A DNA stretch of 64,000 nt. Source: Legionella sp. MW5194. Its GTDB lineage: Bacteria > Pseudomonadota > Gammaproteobacteria > Legionellales > Legionellaceae. The DNA is taken from NCBI RefSeq assembly GCF_016864235.1, contig NZ_CP045733.1, positions 62,001-126,000 on the forward strand, given 5' to 3'. The first letter of the stretch is position 1, and every line of letters starts with the position of its first letter. Below, in pieces: positions 26,891 to 36,366 of the stretch. Made by a program: the position numbers and the translations under genes. The notes under the pieces are model-generated. The model saw nothing but the letters and a program-made list of their open reading frames with translations. It had not been told where the DNA came from and searched no databases.

Positions 26891-27754
26891 TCAATGCTCT
26901 TGCTTTTTTAGAGACTTTAATAAGAAAAGGCTAAAATCAAATAGCTGAATTTGTTTAAATAGTTTCGAGATCCTCATTGAGCGTTTATTATTACGGGGAA
27001 GGAAAATAATTGTTTGGTCATAAAATGGTCGTGGAGCAGGGTAAAATCCAACTGGAGCACCAAAATGTTCACATTCTTCACTAATAAAGAACCAGTCTTT
27101 ACTATTTACAGAAAAAAGATCAAATTGGTTTAATAAAGAAAATACGGACTGTGAGTCTAAATGAACTGTATATAGTCTACCGCAAACAGGAAACTTTTTA
27201 TTTAATTTTAAGGCAAGATATCGAGCTGCTGAAAAATGATGAGATCCCCCACTATTACATAAATGAATGCGGTTGTTATCCCATGCATAGCAATAAAATG
27301 AAGGATTATTGAATATTCGTCCGCCCTCCCACTGCAAATTTTTATTTAAATTTTGTTCTGATATGTCGGCGATTAAATTATGGTTAACTGTTGTTGCGAA
27401 ATCATCAAGGGTTTTAAACAGGCTCAGATCTGATTTTGATGCGCCAAGGCAATCAATATCGCGAATATCACACCACCAATTTTCTGTTTCGTTAACTGTG
27501 ACAATATATTCTAATTCTGGGATATATTGTTGTGTTGAGTAGTATCTTTCCCTTAGATTCATGGTGTATTTTTTATCAAAATAAAAACTATCCCACCTGT
27601 TCCAATGAATTATTTGATCCGCGTTAGCCGTTTGGGGAGGTGTTTTTAATAACATTTGTAGCTGAGAGTGACTTTTGATTTTTTTTATAAATCTTGATGG
27701 GTGTAAAAAACCTTCTTGTATCGAATCAACAATTAAATTAAGTACAGTCCCCAT
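26891..27754 (-). CDS. Orphan protein, 287 aa, downstream of the helicase gene
   Basis: A cytosolic-looking protein without signal or TM segments. Conserved-looking patches are HWNRWDSFYFDKKYTMNLRE, WCDIRDIDCLGASKSDL, a central LCNSGGSHHFSAARYLA and FISEECEHFGAPVGFYP. The GGSHHFSAARY patch, with paired histidines, looks like an active-site loop. I do not recognise a named family with certainty. AAAGGATAAGC precedes the ATG. It follows the helicase-nuclease gene by 127 bases on the same strand and may be its partner. Confidence 0.6.
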   Translation of the reverse strand: MGTVLNLIVDSIQEGFLHPSRFIKKIKSHSQLQMLLKTPPQTANADQIIHWNRWDSFYFDKKYTMNLRERYYSTQQYIPELEYIVTVNETENWWCDIRDIDCLGASKSDLSLFKTLDDFATTVNHNLIADISEQNLNKNLQWEGGRIFNNPSFYCYAWDNNRIHLCNSGGSHHFSAARYLALKLNKKFPVCGRLYTVHLDSQSVFSLLNQFDLFSVNSKDWFFISEECEHFGAPVGFYPAPRPFYDQTIIFLPRNNKRSMRISKLFKQIQLFDFSLFLLKSLKKQEH

Positions 27755-27881
27755 GCTTATCCTTTGTTTAGACGTGCGTTCAACTAGCTCAAAAGCTATT
27801 AAAATAATGCTAAAGAAGTATTCCTTTTACTATTGATGAAATACTGTTTTTTAGTTGTTTCCCATTATATATTTAAAGTGT

Positions 27882-30380
27882 TCAGGTTTTTTTTGTTTTA
27901 AAATGAGTTGTGTAGTTGGCTGTAATATCATCAGCCTCTAACTTGTATTGATTAAGACGTTGTTTGACAGTTTGACTGTCTTCAAACTTATTATCAGAGG
28001 CTATAGATTTTATAAATTGACGAGCGTTATTAACTAACTTTTCTAACAAGCTCTTATTTATTATTTTTATATTTTTACTTGGAGAACACGCATACTCAAA
28101 ACAAGCAGATAAATGAATCATAATAGGTACACATTTAGCACCATTGCCATAATTGTTATTAAACCAAATTTCAGAACCATTCAGCTGATTACAATCGTGT
28201 TTACAAATAAGATCAGTGGTTGCACCATTTTTACATTCAATAACTAAAAATTTTAAATCATCCAACAGCCAGAGATTATCTGGTCCTTTTCCATAATCAT
28301 TTTCGGGGCGTTGGCCTATAAAGCCAAGTAGGTATGCTAACTCTTTAAAAGCATCCTCAAATATATTTGCAGTGCCTTCACTAAATACAAGTTTTGAAAA
28401 TACTCCCTCTGCATAGATAATAAGTTTGTTTCCATCTTTAAATTTTTCTTTTAAATAGTTAGAACATTGTATTGCTTGTGATCCGGTATGATTTTGTAGT
28501 GGCCTATAACAGATGCCTTCGATTGGTTTAAGAACTCTTAAATTATCAGATATAGCGGATAGCTGAGTTTTTTGCGATTCCACCTTATCGTACTTGTTTA
28601 TATATTCCGACATGTATTGTTTTAACACGCCTCTTAATAAAGGATCTTCAGTTGACCTATTGATTTCATTCAAAATTCTATTTGCTGCTTCTTGTGGTTT
28701 CCCAGAGCGATCTAAATCGTAAGCCTCTCTTAAAGCTATTTTTATTGGGTCAGTTTTATTTTGATTGGAATAATTTAAGTCTGCCATAATACCTCTGCTT
28801 AACTTAACCCATTGAGGATCCCTTTTTAGACTGTAGTTTATGACAGTTTTAATCTCATCAGCTCCCTTATCTTTTATTTGGTCTGCTATTTGCTCTGATA
28901 ATTCTAATTGAGCCTTTGTCGCGGGTGAAAATAGTTCTAAAGTTTCGCTCGTATAAAGCTGAGAAGTAAGATCTTTCCCCATAAGAAAAATGACGCAATA
29001 ATCATCATTAGATCTAATTCCTCTCCCCATCCCCTGTTCCACTTTATGAACTATTTGATTTACTCTGTTCGAACTACCTGCAAGCTCACTCTGGCGAATT
29101 TTATCAATATTATTTCGGGCTGCTGGTAATCCATCTATAACTAATAATCGGCAAGCATTTTCGGGTAAATCAATCCCATCATATTTGTTAACTAAAATCG
29201 TTAAGCCAATATGAGTCGTTTTAAGTTGTTCAATTCCATGAAGCATACTGTCTTTATTTAAAATGAGATCCGCTGCATCCTCCCAAAACTCCACTCGCTT
29301 GTTAGAGGGGACAATAACTACCACGTTATATTCTTTGGATAATTCCAAACATAATGCTTTAACATCACTATCGAACATATTGGTGTTAAGAGCTTGTGGT
29401 AATAAGATTAATCTGTCACCTACATCCCCCGCTGAATCTGGAGTGATGGGGGTATTAAGATATTGGGGGCTTACACCAAAATGAGTCGTTAAGACGCTAT
29501 CGTCCGATAATGTGGCGGTCATAAATATTTTTCTTGATGCATTACTCAGAGACGGAATCACATCAATTGGAATACAATTACTTGTAATTTCAATGTCATG
29601 CTTACTAATCACGCAACTACATCGCTCTAAATTTTCTTTTATTAATGCCCATTTAAATTTTATTTCTTCATGATTTTTGTTTTCAATTAAAACCTGCATT
29701 ACATTACTAAGATTTTCTTGCCAGTTCCAATATGGGATTAAGATGTAGGCAAAAGGATCCCCTGATTTAATCTCCAAATATTTTGCTTCCGACTGCCTTT
29801 TCATTGCCTCTTCAAAAATACTAAATATTTTTTTATGTGCCGGGTTAGAGGATGATACATTCAAAGTGAATTGTTCTTCGACTGTATTTACGCATGCATG
29901 GGCATCATCAATAAGGATCGTTTTAATGGGTATTTTAGTTCCTTCATCCCCAACACCAAATACTGATTTTCCGTTAATTAATTTATATATATTAGTTACT
30001 AAAATTGCTTTCCCTTTTAAAAAACTCTCATTTTCAGGGTCATCGACTGCATTTAATCCAAGATCTTTTGCTTCGGATAAAACTTGCTCTACTAAAAAAT
30101 TATCTGGAACAATGTAAACTACAGGTCCTTTCTTCTCATTCAAGCAACTTTTTAAAATTAAAAGGCCAACCACTGTTTTACCGCCGCCTGTATTCATTTT
30201 TATGACCAGGTTTCGTTCCTCTTTTCGGTCAAACCACTTGCTCCATACTTGAGATTGCACATCGCGGGGATAATGGAATTTGTTTGATTTTTTATTGGGT
30301 AACGCATTAAAAATTTCTCTCGGTTTTAAAACAGTATCAACAGTTTGTCCCGTACCCAATTTGGAAAAATCTAATGCCAT
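27882..30380 (-). CDS. SF2 helicase fused to a PDDEXK-like nuclease domain, 832 aa
   Basis: The N-terminal part is a superfamily 2 helicase. It has Walker A MNTGGGKT at residues 62-69, motif II as DDAH at 158-161 (LIDDAHA), motif III MTATLSD near 288, and motif VI QGMGRGIRSNDD near 450. The middle is helical. The C-terminal ~180 residues contain DNLWLLDDLKFLVIECKNG, a D-x(n)-ExK pattern of restriction-type nucleases. A single-chain helicase-nuclease is a common design in anti-phage defence, but this one does not match a system I can name. AAAGGACATTAA precedes the ATG. HigBA lies just upstream on the same strand. Confidence 0.8.
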   Translation of the reverse strand: MALDFSKLGTGQTVDTVLKPREIFNALPNKKSNKFHYPRDVQSQVWSKWFDRKEERNLVIKMNTGGGKTVVGLLILKSCLNEKKGPVVYIVPDNFLVEQVLSEAKDLGLNAVDDPENESFLKGKAILVTNIYKLINGKSVFGVGDEGTKIPIKTILIDDAHACVNTVEEQFTLNVSSSNPAHKKIFSIFEEAMKRQSEAKYLEIKSGDPFAYILIPYWNWQENLSNVMQVLIENKNHEEIKFKWALIKENLERCSCVISKHDIEITSNCIPIDVIPSLSNASRKIFMTATLSDDSVLTTHFGVSPQYLNTPITPDSAGDVGDRLILLPQALNTNMFDSDVKALCLELSKEYNVVVIVPSNKRVEFWEDAADLILNKDSMLHGIEQLKTTHIGLTILVNKYDGIDLPENACRLLVIDGLPAARNNIDKIRQSELAGSSNRVNQIVHKVEQGMGRGIRSNDDYCVIFLMGKDLTSQLYTSETLELFSPATKAQLELSEQIADQIKDKGADEIKTVINYSLKRDPQWVKLSRGIMADLNYSNQNKTDPIKIALREAYDLDRSGKPQEAANRILNEINRSTEDPLLRGVLKQYMSEYINKYDKVESQKTQLSAISDNLRVLKPIEGICYRPLQNHTGSQAIQCSNYLKEKFKDGNKLIIYAEGVFSKLVFSEGTANIFEDAFKELAYLLGFIGQRPENDYGKGPDNLWLLDDLKFLVIECKNGATTDLICKHDCNQLNGSEIWFNNNYGNGAKCVPIMIHLSACFEYACSPSKNIKIINKSLLEKLVNNARQFIKSIASDNKFEDSQTVKQRLNQYKLEADDITANYTTHFKTKKT

Positions 30381-30428
30381 TTAATGTCCTTTAAAGTTTA
30401 CTGTTAATCCATATTGGCCAAAGAGTAA

Positions 30429-30719
30429 TTAGGCCTGTAATTGCAATTTTAAGTGCATGTTCAGCGCATCAGCAACCTTCACCAGGGTCTCTAATGAGGG
30501 AATAAATGAACTATTGCCACTTTCAAGGCGAGAAATAACCGATTGTTTGGTTCCAATTTTATTAGCCAATTCAGATTGTGTCATATGTCGCTTTTTACGG
30601 GCATTTACAATCATTACTGCTATATTATTAATAATTTGCTCACGCTCATAGTGCTTGGCAAATTCTTCATCTTGATTGATTTTATCGTCAATAAATTCAT
30701 TTAAGGTAAGTGCTTTCAT
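30429..30719 (-). CDS. higA: HigA/XRE-type antitoxin
   Basis: A 96-residue protein with a Cro/C1 helix-turn-helix (RKKRHMTQSELANKIGTKQSVISRLESG) and an N-terminal helical extension. It starts inside the 3' end of the toxin gene (23-base overlap) and ends 49 bases before the helicase ATG. In HigBA systems the antitoxin gene follows the toxin, and HigA represses the promoter. Co-orientation suggests the helicase gene may be read through from the same promoter. Confidence 0.88.
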   Translation of the reverse strand: MKALTLNEFIDDKINQDEEFAKHYEREQIINNIAVMIVNARKKRHMTQSELANKIGTKQSVISRLESGNSSFIPSLETLVKVADALNMHLKLQLQA

Positions 30720-31050
30720 TCTCGTATACCTCCATCATTCGTTTTTCAGCCAGTTCAATTTCTTGCTTTGGCGCTTTTTGTGATTGTTTTTTATAGGCAT
30801 GTAAAAGAACGATGATTTCTTTTTGAATGCACACATAAAAAAACCGATAACCACTGCGCGATGTTTTAATTTTAATTTCCCAAAGCGAGCCTTTTATTTG
30901 CCTGAATTGTACCCTTGGGCTGTCAAACCCTAGCTCTTCAATACTCTTTAAACAACCAGCAAGTCGCGCTATCTCATCGGACGGCAAATCATTTAGAAAT
31001 TCCGCCACGGGGTTTTTGCCCGATTGTTTTTGGTAAAATTTTATTTTCAT
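30697..31050 (-). CDS. higB: HigB/RelE-type toxin (phage Gp49-like)
   Basis: A 117-residue toxin of the Gp49/HigB family: NPVAEFLNDLPSDEIARL, then FRQIKGSLWEIKIKTSRSGYRFFYV and the tail FKKQSQKAP-like segment (YKKQSQKAPKQEIELAEKRM). Conserved basic residues (Arg, Lys) in the central strands fit ribosome-dependent mRNA cleavage. It is upstream of its antitoxin, the usual HigBA order. Confidence 0.9.
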   Translation of the reverse strand: MKIKFYQKQSGKNPVAEFLNDLPSDEIARLAGCLKSIEELGFDSPRVQFRQIKGSLWEIKIKTSRSGYRFFYVCIQKEIIVLLHAYKKQSQKAPKQEIELAEKRMMEVYENESTYLK

Positions 31051-31098
31051 AATAATTTATAGCATAAATGTGATAATTTGGAAAGTATTTAACTAAAC

Positions 31099-31908
31099 TT
31101 AATCCATGGATTTTAGTTTATTGCTTAACGTTTCCGAGTTATTCAAAGATTCTAGTTTATCGAGCAGTTCCTTGAGCGGTCTATGATTTTTTAGTAATGG
31201 ATTTGCCCACAAAAACAAGATATCGTCATCAGTTAATATTTTTTGCACTATATCTGGTTTTTCCTCCAGTAAAATCTCTACAGCACAAGCTACTAACCAT
31301 TTAGAGGTTGATAATTCACCTTTTGCGATTTCTTCAATGGTTTTTGGCGCAATACTTTTATCTTTATTGAAAAGCGTTCTGGCTTTTTGGTGCAGTTTTT
31401 CTGATTTGTTATGAATGGATAATAATTCAGAAAATATCGCCTGTATTTTCAAGGAAACATCTGTTTTTACATTTTCAGATAATCCTAGTTGATTAAGCAG
31501 TGTAAGCGCTTGCTGTTTTTTTTCATCAGGAAGGCTTGCTGTCTTTATTTTAAGTTGCCCAATAGCGGCACTTATCATGGCATCATAAACATTCAAGTCG
31601 ATGTGTTCTTCAAAGCATAACCTGCTGAGCTCATCAATAGCATCAATAAAACTACCTGGTAATCGGATCCTAAAATCTTTTTGTTCGGACAGAGCCTTTG
31701 TGGAAAAATAATGCTCAATAGCCACAAGATTATTCATGTAGTGCTTTAGTTCAATGGCTTCGTCCTGGCTTAATTTGTCCCAGCTATCGAATTCATCGCA
31801 GTTATTTGCTTGAAATGAGCCATAGGTTGTTTTTTTATCGGCTGATTGCACGTGAACTCTAGGTGGTTTATTCATGTTTGCTTTAACGGCAAACGATAGT
31901 TTTTTCAT
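31099..31908 (-). CDS. Hypothetical helical protein, 269 aa
   Basis: A predicted all-alpha, soluble protein. It has a basic N-terminus (KKLSFAVKANMNKPPRVHVQ), a DEFDSWDKLSQDEAIELKHYM segment, and a ribbon-helix-helix-like stretch (DFRIRLPGSFIDAIDELSRL). The charged C-terminal half could be a helical repeat. It lies 48 bases upstream of higB and 52 bases downstream of the next gene on the same strand, so all may be one transcript. I do not recognise the family. Genes of this type accompany DUF932 genes on plasmids and ICEs, but this is context only. Confidence 0.55.
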   Translation of the reverse strand: MKKLSFAVKANMNKPPRVHVQSADKKTTYGSFQANNCDEFDSWDKLSQDEAIELKHYMNNLVAIEHYFSTKALSEQKDFRIRLPGSFIDAIDELSRLCFEEHIDLNVYDAMISAAIGQLKIKTASLPDEKKQQALTLLNQLGLSENVKTDVSLKIQAIFSELLSIHNKSEKLHQKARTLFNKDKSIAPKTIEEIAKGELSTSKWLVACAVEILLEEKPDIVQKILTDDDILFLWANPLLKNHRPLKELLDKLESLNNSETLSNKLKSMD

Positions 31909-31960
31909 GAATCTACTCCTGTTAATGGCCTACTCCCTACGGTAGGGAGTAGGGCAATAG

Positions 31961-32284
31961 TCAGTATTTATAATCGGGTATTCTTTCTATTCTGTTATCA
32001 ATGAATTCAACCAGTTGATCGCAATAGACTCCTTTTATCGGTTTATAGGGTATCACTGGCCACACTAGCATGTCTGAAAAGTCTTTGTTAAGGTAAAAGG
32101 AAATATTGTATAAGTCTTGCGCCTCATCCAACTCGATACAGACAAAACCATCTAAATAACGCGCATGAACTCTTATTGCAAGTGCATTAGATGATAGTTC
32201 ATGCCATTTAGATACGCCCCAAGACCAAACGATCGCTTTATTCGTGTGCAGCAATTGTTGCTGGATAATTTCTGGAATAGTCAT
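31961..32284 (-). CDS. Conserved hypothetical protein, 107 aa
   Basis: A small soluble protein with YLDGFVCIELDEAQDLYNISF in the middle and aromatic residues near both ends (VWSWGVSKWHEL, IPYKPIKGVYCDQLVEFID). GGAGAACACAATG shows a good ribosome site. It is divergent from the DUF932 gene across about 190 bases that must hold both promoters. The protein resembles small accessory proteins of plasmids and ICEs. Function unknown. Confidence 0.55.
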   Translation of the reverse strand: MTIPEIIQQQLLHTNKAIVWSWGVSKWHELSSNALAIRVHARYLDGFVCIELDEAQDLYNISFYLNKDFSDMLVWPVIPYKPIKGVYCDQLVEFIDNRIERIPDYKY

Positions 32285-32475
32285 TGTGTTCTCCTATGTT
32301 TTTACTATGTGTCATTAGGACAAGAACAATATAACAAGGGCAGCAATAAATATCAACATTTTTGGTAAATAATTTTTATAAATATATTTTATAATAATTG
32401 TTGACGATTACGCGCTTTTTTGAGATACTGTATTTGTTCCTTGAGAACAATAGTAAAAACATAGGAGAAAACATA
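32285..32475. promoter_or_regulatory. Divergent promoter region
   Basis: This AT-rich gap separates two divergent transcription units. Upstream of the DUF932 gene, TTGACGATTACGCG followed by GATACTGTATT resembles a -35/-10 pair. AGGAG occurs before both start codons. Confidence 0.4.
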
Positions 32476-33279
32476 ATGTTACCCATTTTATCAAAAGAAA
32501 AACTATTTAAATTAGCCCCTTCCATATTCACACAAGAAAGTTCCCACAAAACAAGTGATCAGTACTCACCCATCTCAACAGAGCAAATCATTGAAAAATT
32601 AATGTCAGAAGGATTTTTTCCAACTTGGGCAACTCAGACCAAAAGCCTGAGTCAAGAATCGAAAGCATTTGCAAAACACATGCTCCGTTTTCAACGCCAT
32701 GATGTCATTCAAAATAATCAGGGACTTTATCCAGAACTTGTTCTTATCAATTCTCATGATGGCCTGTCTTCTTATCGCCTAATGGCGGGTCTTTTTCGGG
32801 TTGTGTGTGGTAATGGAATGATTGCGGGACAATCCTATGACGAAATTAGAATTAAACATCAGGGAGATGTTGTTGGGAACGTTATTGAAGGTACTTATAA
32901 GGTGATTGAAACCGCGAACAAGATGCTCGATGTATCAGATGATATGGCTTCAATTCATTTAAACGATACTGAAAAGATGATTTTTGCCGAAGCTGCCCAT
33001 TCTCTAAAATTTTCTGATGATGAGGGCGCAATGATCGTTGCTCCTGAGCGTTTATTGCAACCAAGGCGTTATGTGGATCAAAAAGATAATGATTTGTTTA
33101 CGGTGTTTAATGTCCTACAAGAAAATTTAATTAAAGGAGGGATCCGTGGCCATCGTTTAAATAAATACGGTTACACCACTCGAACAAAAACGAGAGAAGT
33201 AAAAGCCATTGATCAAAATGTGAAATTAAATCGTGCGTTGTGGACGTTAACCGAAAAAATGATGGAAATAAAAAGGTAA
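32476..33279 (+). CDS. DUF932 (plasmid/phage-related) protein
   Basis: A 267-residue DUF932 protein. The signature is GLFRVVCGNGMIAGQSYDEI. The flanking TKSLSQESKAFAKHMLRFQR and the terminal RGHRLNKYGYTTRTKTREV are also typical. TAGGAGAAAACATA precedes the ATG at 32476, so the longer frame from 32398 is not used. DUF932 proteins (YubP/YfjQ group) are common on conjugative plasmids, ICEs and prophages, and their function is still unclear. It is followed on the same strand by an 89-residue gene. Confidence 0.85.
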   Translation: MLPILSKEKLFKLAPSIFTQESSHKTSDQYSPISTEQIIEKLMSEGFFPTWATQTKSLSQESKAFAKHMLRFQRHDVIQNNQGLYPELVLINSHDGLSSYRLMAGLFRVVCGNGMIAGQSYDEIRIKHQGDVVGNVIEGTYKVIETANKMLDVSDDMASIHLNDTEKMIFAEAAHSLKFSDDEGAMIVAPERLLQPRRYVDQKDNDLFTVFNVLQENLIKGGIRGHRLNKYGYTTRTKTREVKAIDQNVKLNRALWTLTEKMMEIKR

Positions 33280-33363
33280 AGGAATTTTTTAGAGGCAAAG
33301 AAAAATCCCTTTGCCTCATCTTGAAAATAGCGTGTTAACAATAGCAAGATAAAAGGAACATTG

Positions 33364-33633
33364 ATGAAATTAAGACTATACCACGGACGCAATACCCCAG
33401 AACAAGAAATGGATGATTGGGGCTTTGAAGGAGCAACACTTTTTGGTGTTGATGGCATTATCTGGACATACGGAGTTCCTAGAGTGTTTTTTATTAATGA
33501 TGATTATTTTAATATAGCCAAGGAAGTAACCGGTTGGGATGAGATTGCTGATGGTTTAGAGATGCGTGTTTATGAGGATTTAATTAAAACCAAAGAGGGG
33601 TACTTTGGGGATTGGGAATTAATTGGAATATAA
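33364..33633 (+). CDS. Conserved hypothetical protein, 89 aa, plasmid/ICE-type
   Basis: Soluble, with LYHGRNTPEQEMDDWGFEG at the N-terminus, then GIIWTYGVPRVFF and an acidic C-terminal half. ATG at 33364 follows AAAAGGAACATTG. It is 84 bases downstream of the DUF932 gene and probably belongs to the same transcript. Small proteins with this Gly-Arg-Asn-Thr-Pro motif accompany DUF932 genes in mobile elements. No function can be assigned. Confidence 0.6.
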   Translation: MKLRLYHGRNTPEQEMDDWGFEGATLFGVDGIIWTYGVPRVFFINDDYFNIAKEVTGWDEIADGLEMRVYEDLIKTKEGYFGDWELIGI

Positions 33634-33679
33634 GTTGTAGTAGTTCAAACTTGATCTGACAGTTGCCGGTTTTTCGGTA

Positions 33680-35010
33680 GTGTTCAAATAACTGTGTCAT
33701 CTCTAAAAAATTGATATAATTTGTACAATTTTGTAGAGGTGACAATGAATAAGAATAAAAAAATAGATTTAGCGAATTTTGATTTCAATGATTTCAAAGC
33801 AGATGCGATATCTCAATTAAAATCAGGTCAATCCTTGACGGGTAAAGACGGGATATTAACGCCGTTAATCAAAGAACTATTAGAAGCTGCTTTGGAAGGT
33901 GAAATGGACACGCATATGGAAGCGTGCCATGAAACCGGACTTACGAATCGACGCAATGGCAAAACGACCAAGACCATACAATCCACTTCCGGTGTTTTTG
34001 ATTTAGAGACACCAAGAGATAGAGACGGTAGTTTTGAGCCAGAAATTGTCAAGAAGCGTCAAACTGTATTGAATGAATCCCTAGATAACAAAGTTTTAGC
34101 CTTATATGCCCTGGGTATGAGCTACGAAGCCATAAGTGAACACCTAGCCGAGATGTATGGTTTAGAAGTATCGTCAGCTAAAATCAGCCTTATCACAGAT
34201 AAATTACTTCCTATGATTACCGAATGGCGCAATCGGTCTTTGGAGTCTGTATATCCTATTGCTTTTTAGATGCCATGCATTTTAAAGTACGTGTCGAGGG
34301 AAAGTGACTAGCAAAGCGTTTTATACAGTTCTTGCAGTAACACCGGAGGGGCGGAAGGATATTTTAGGTCTTTATTTATCTGAAAATGAGGGGCTCGCTT
34401 CTGGCTTGGTGTTCTAAATGACCTCAAAGCCCGTGGCGTAGAGGATATCCTCATTGCAAGCATTGATGGGCTTAAAGGGTTTCCTGAGGCGATTGCTGAG
34501 GTGTTTCCTAAAACCGAAGTGCAGCTTTGTGTGGTTCATCAAATTCGCAACTCCCTAAAGTATGTAGTCAGTAAAGACCAGAAAGCGTTCATGGCCGATT
34601 TAAAGCTTGTGTACAGAGCAACCAGCAAAGAGCTAGCCGAGCATCACTTAATAGAGTTAGAGATAAAATGGGGCAAAAATACCCCGCTGTATTGAAGTCA
34701 TGGAATAATAACTGGGAGGCTCTATCCCAATATTTTAAATACCCAGAAGAACTCAGGCGCATTATTTATACTACTAACATTGTGGAAGGCTTTCATCGAC
34801 AAATCCGCAAATACACTAAAAATAAAGCCGCTTTCACCAGTGAAAACGCCCTTATTAAGCTCATTTATTGTGCTTGCCAAAAGTGCTGGAAAAATGGAAT
34901 CAGCCCATGCACAATTGGGCGCTTATCATTTCCCAGTTACACATCTATTTTGAAGATAGATTAAATATAGGGCTTAGATAACTAGCGAGGTGACACAGTT
35001 AGATGAACAC
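33680..35010 (+). mobile_element. IS256-family insertion sequence (Mutator type)
   Basis: The tips are GTGTTCAAATAACTGTGTCA on the left and, read inward on the other strand, GTGTTCATCTAACTGTGTCA on the right. Between them lies one IS256-type transposase gene with several frameshifts. Both tips are flanked by sequence resembling IS481 ends (CTGACAG on the left, CTGTCAG on the right), which suggests nested insertion. I could not find a clean 8-bp target duplication. Confidence 0.8.
33745..34981 (+). pseudogene. IS256-family transposase, five frameshifts
   Basis: Starts ATG at 33745 after GAGGTGACA and reads 174 residues (LIKELLEAALEGEMDTHM, TGLTNRRNGKTTKTIQS). It breaks at PIAF, where GCTTTTTAG needs one more T. 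Further one-base losses occur at GGAAAG (34301), GGGG (34390), GGGG (34673) and AAAA (34880). Restoring all five rebuilds a normal Mutator-type transposase through LDAMHFKVRVEGK, ILIASIDGLKGFPEAI, IIYTTNIVEGFHRQIRK and a natural end at 34981. All five changes are in homopolymers. Confidence 0.88.
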
Positions 35011-35027
35011 TCTCGGTTTTTCAGAAG

Positions 35028-36175
35028 TGTCTGTCAGGTCAAATTTAGTTTATAAATTTTTCCATCCAGATTTGCTTGCCATCAGTCAATGTTTGCATCG
35101 GTGTTCGTCCGCAGCACATTTTGCCCTGATGAGTGCGCTCATTATTATAATAATGGAGCCATTCGTCCAGATCTTTTTGCAGTTCATCCATATTATCATA
35201 AAGCTTCTTGCGAAAAGTGATTTGATAAAACTCTTGCAAAATTGTTTTATGGAAGCGTTCACATATTCCATTTGTTTGAGGCGATTGCACTTTTGTTTTG
35301 GTGTGGTCAATATTGTTGATGGCCAAATAAAGCTGATAATCATGATGCTCCACCTTGCCGCAGTATTCAGTGCCTCTATCCGTTAAAATACGCAACATAG
35401 GGAGTTTATGATGCTCAAAGAACGGTAACACTTTATCATTCAGGATATCTGCTGATGTAATTGGTGTTTTCGTAGTATAGAGCTTGGCAAATGCAACTTT
35501 GCTATAGGTATCAACGAATGTTTGCTGGTAAACCCTGCCTACACCCTTGAGCGTTCCAACATAAAAAGTATCTTGTGAGCCAAGATATCCGGGGTGGGCT
35601 GTTTCAATTTCACCACAGGCTTCATCGTCAAATTTTTTCTTTTCCAAAGCTGCTACCTGGGATTCTGTCAAAATGATGCCTTCAGACGCTACTTTATCTT
35701 CCAGGGCTTTTAGTCGGTCTTTAAAGTTAGCTAAATTATATCGGAGCCATACACTGCGAACGCCACTTGGAGACACAAAAATGCCTTTCTTACGTAATTC
35801 ATTACTGGTGCGTAGTTGGCCATGAGCTGGATATTCAATTGCATAATCCTTTACAGCTAGTTCAATAGGCTCTTCAACTCGGTTTTTATGGTTAGGTTTT
35901 CTACGAGTTTGATCAAATAGAGCCTCAACTCCTCCAGTCTCAACAGCTGATTTGTAGCGATAAAATGTGTCTCGGGATAAACCCATTACTTTGCATGCCC
36001 TCGACACATTGCCCAATTCTTCGGCAAGATTCAACAGACCAACTTTATGTTTAATAATTTTAACGTTATTATCTATCATGAGAGTTTTCCTTTTGGTTTT
36101 GTTTAAAGTTCGCACTTCTATCAAAACCGGAAACTCTCACTTTTTCAAGTAGTTGTGTCAGATTAAGTCAAAACT
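35028..36175 (-). mobile_element. IS481-family element, ends approximate
   Basis: The right end near 36135-36175 contains TCACTTTTTCAAGTAGTTGTG and then TCAGATTAAGTCAAA. Sequence at 35011-35042 (GGTTTTTCAGAAGTG, CTGTCAGGTCAAA) is similar in the same orientation, and 33648-33672 is similar in the opposite orientation. The true left end may therefore be at about 33648, with the IS256 element inserted near it. I give the minimal span. Confidence 0.5.
35045..36079 (-). CDS. IS481-family transposase, intact
   Basis: A 344-residue transposase from ATG 36079, which follows AAGGAAAACTCTC. The N-terminal helix-turn-helix is NVSRACKVMGLSRDTFYRY. The DDE catalytic core is visible as QTFVDTYSKVAF, RILTDRGTEYCG and GICERFHKTIL. 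The C-terminal NNERTHQGKMCCGRTPMQTL is typical of IS481/IS1167-like elements. The frame also runs open to an upstream ATG at 36124, which has no ribosome site. No frameshift is seen, in contrast to the neighbouring elements. Confidence 0.92.
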   Translation of the reverse strand: MIDNNVKIIKHKVGLLNLAEELGNVSRACKVMGLSRDTFYRYKSAVETGGVEALFDQTRRKPNHKNRVEEPIELAVKDYAIEYPAHGQLRTSNELRKKGIFVSPSGVRSVWLRYNLANFKDRLKALEDKVASEGIILTESQVAALEKKKFDDEACGEIETAHPGYLGSQDTFYVGTLKGVGRVYQQTFVDTYSKVAFAKLYTTKTPITSADILNDKVLPFFEHHKLPMLRILTDRGTEYCGKVEHHDYQLYLAINNIDHTKTKVQSPQTNGICERFHKTILQEFYQITFRKKLYDNMDELQKDLDEWLHYYNNERTHQGKMCCGRTPMQTLTDGKQIWMEKFIN

Positions 36176-36366
36176 AATTCATATAAGTGGTACTTTTTTC
36201 TATTCTTTTTGTCTCCTTTTGTTGGTTTTATATCTTATATATGCGTTGATAATTAATAGTTGTCATTCAGCATGCTAAAGGGACCGTCGATCAGCAGCTA
36301 ATGGGACCGCCTAAAATGTCAAAACGGTACCTATCAAACTTGTCCACTTTTAGTTAATTATACATG

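Noticed and set aside
32882-33458. Minus-strand frames opposite the DUF932 gene and the 89-aa gene
   Set aside because: Antisense shadows of supported genes, with no ribosome sites.
33672-35018. Possible 8-bp target duplication of the IS256 element (TTTCGGTA against TCTCGGTT)
   Set aside because: Only partly matching, and both sides resemble IS481 end sequence, so it is not a reliable duplication.
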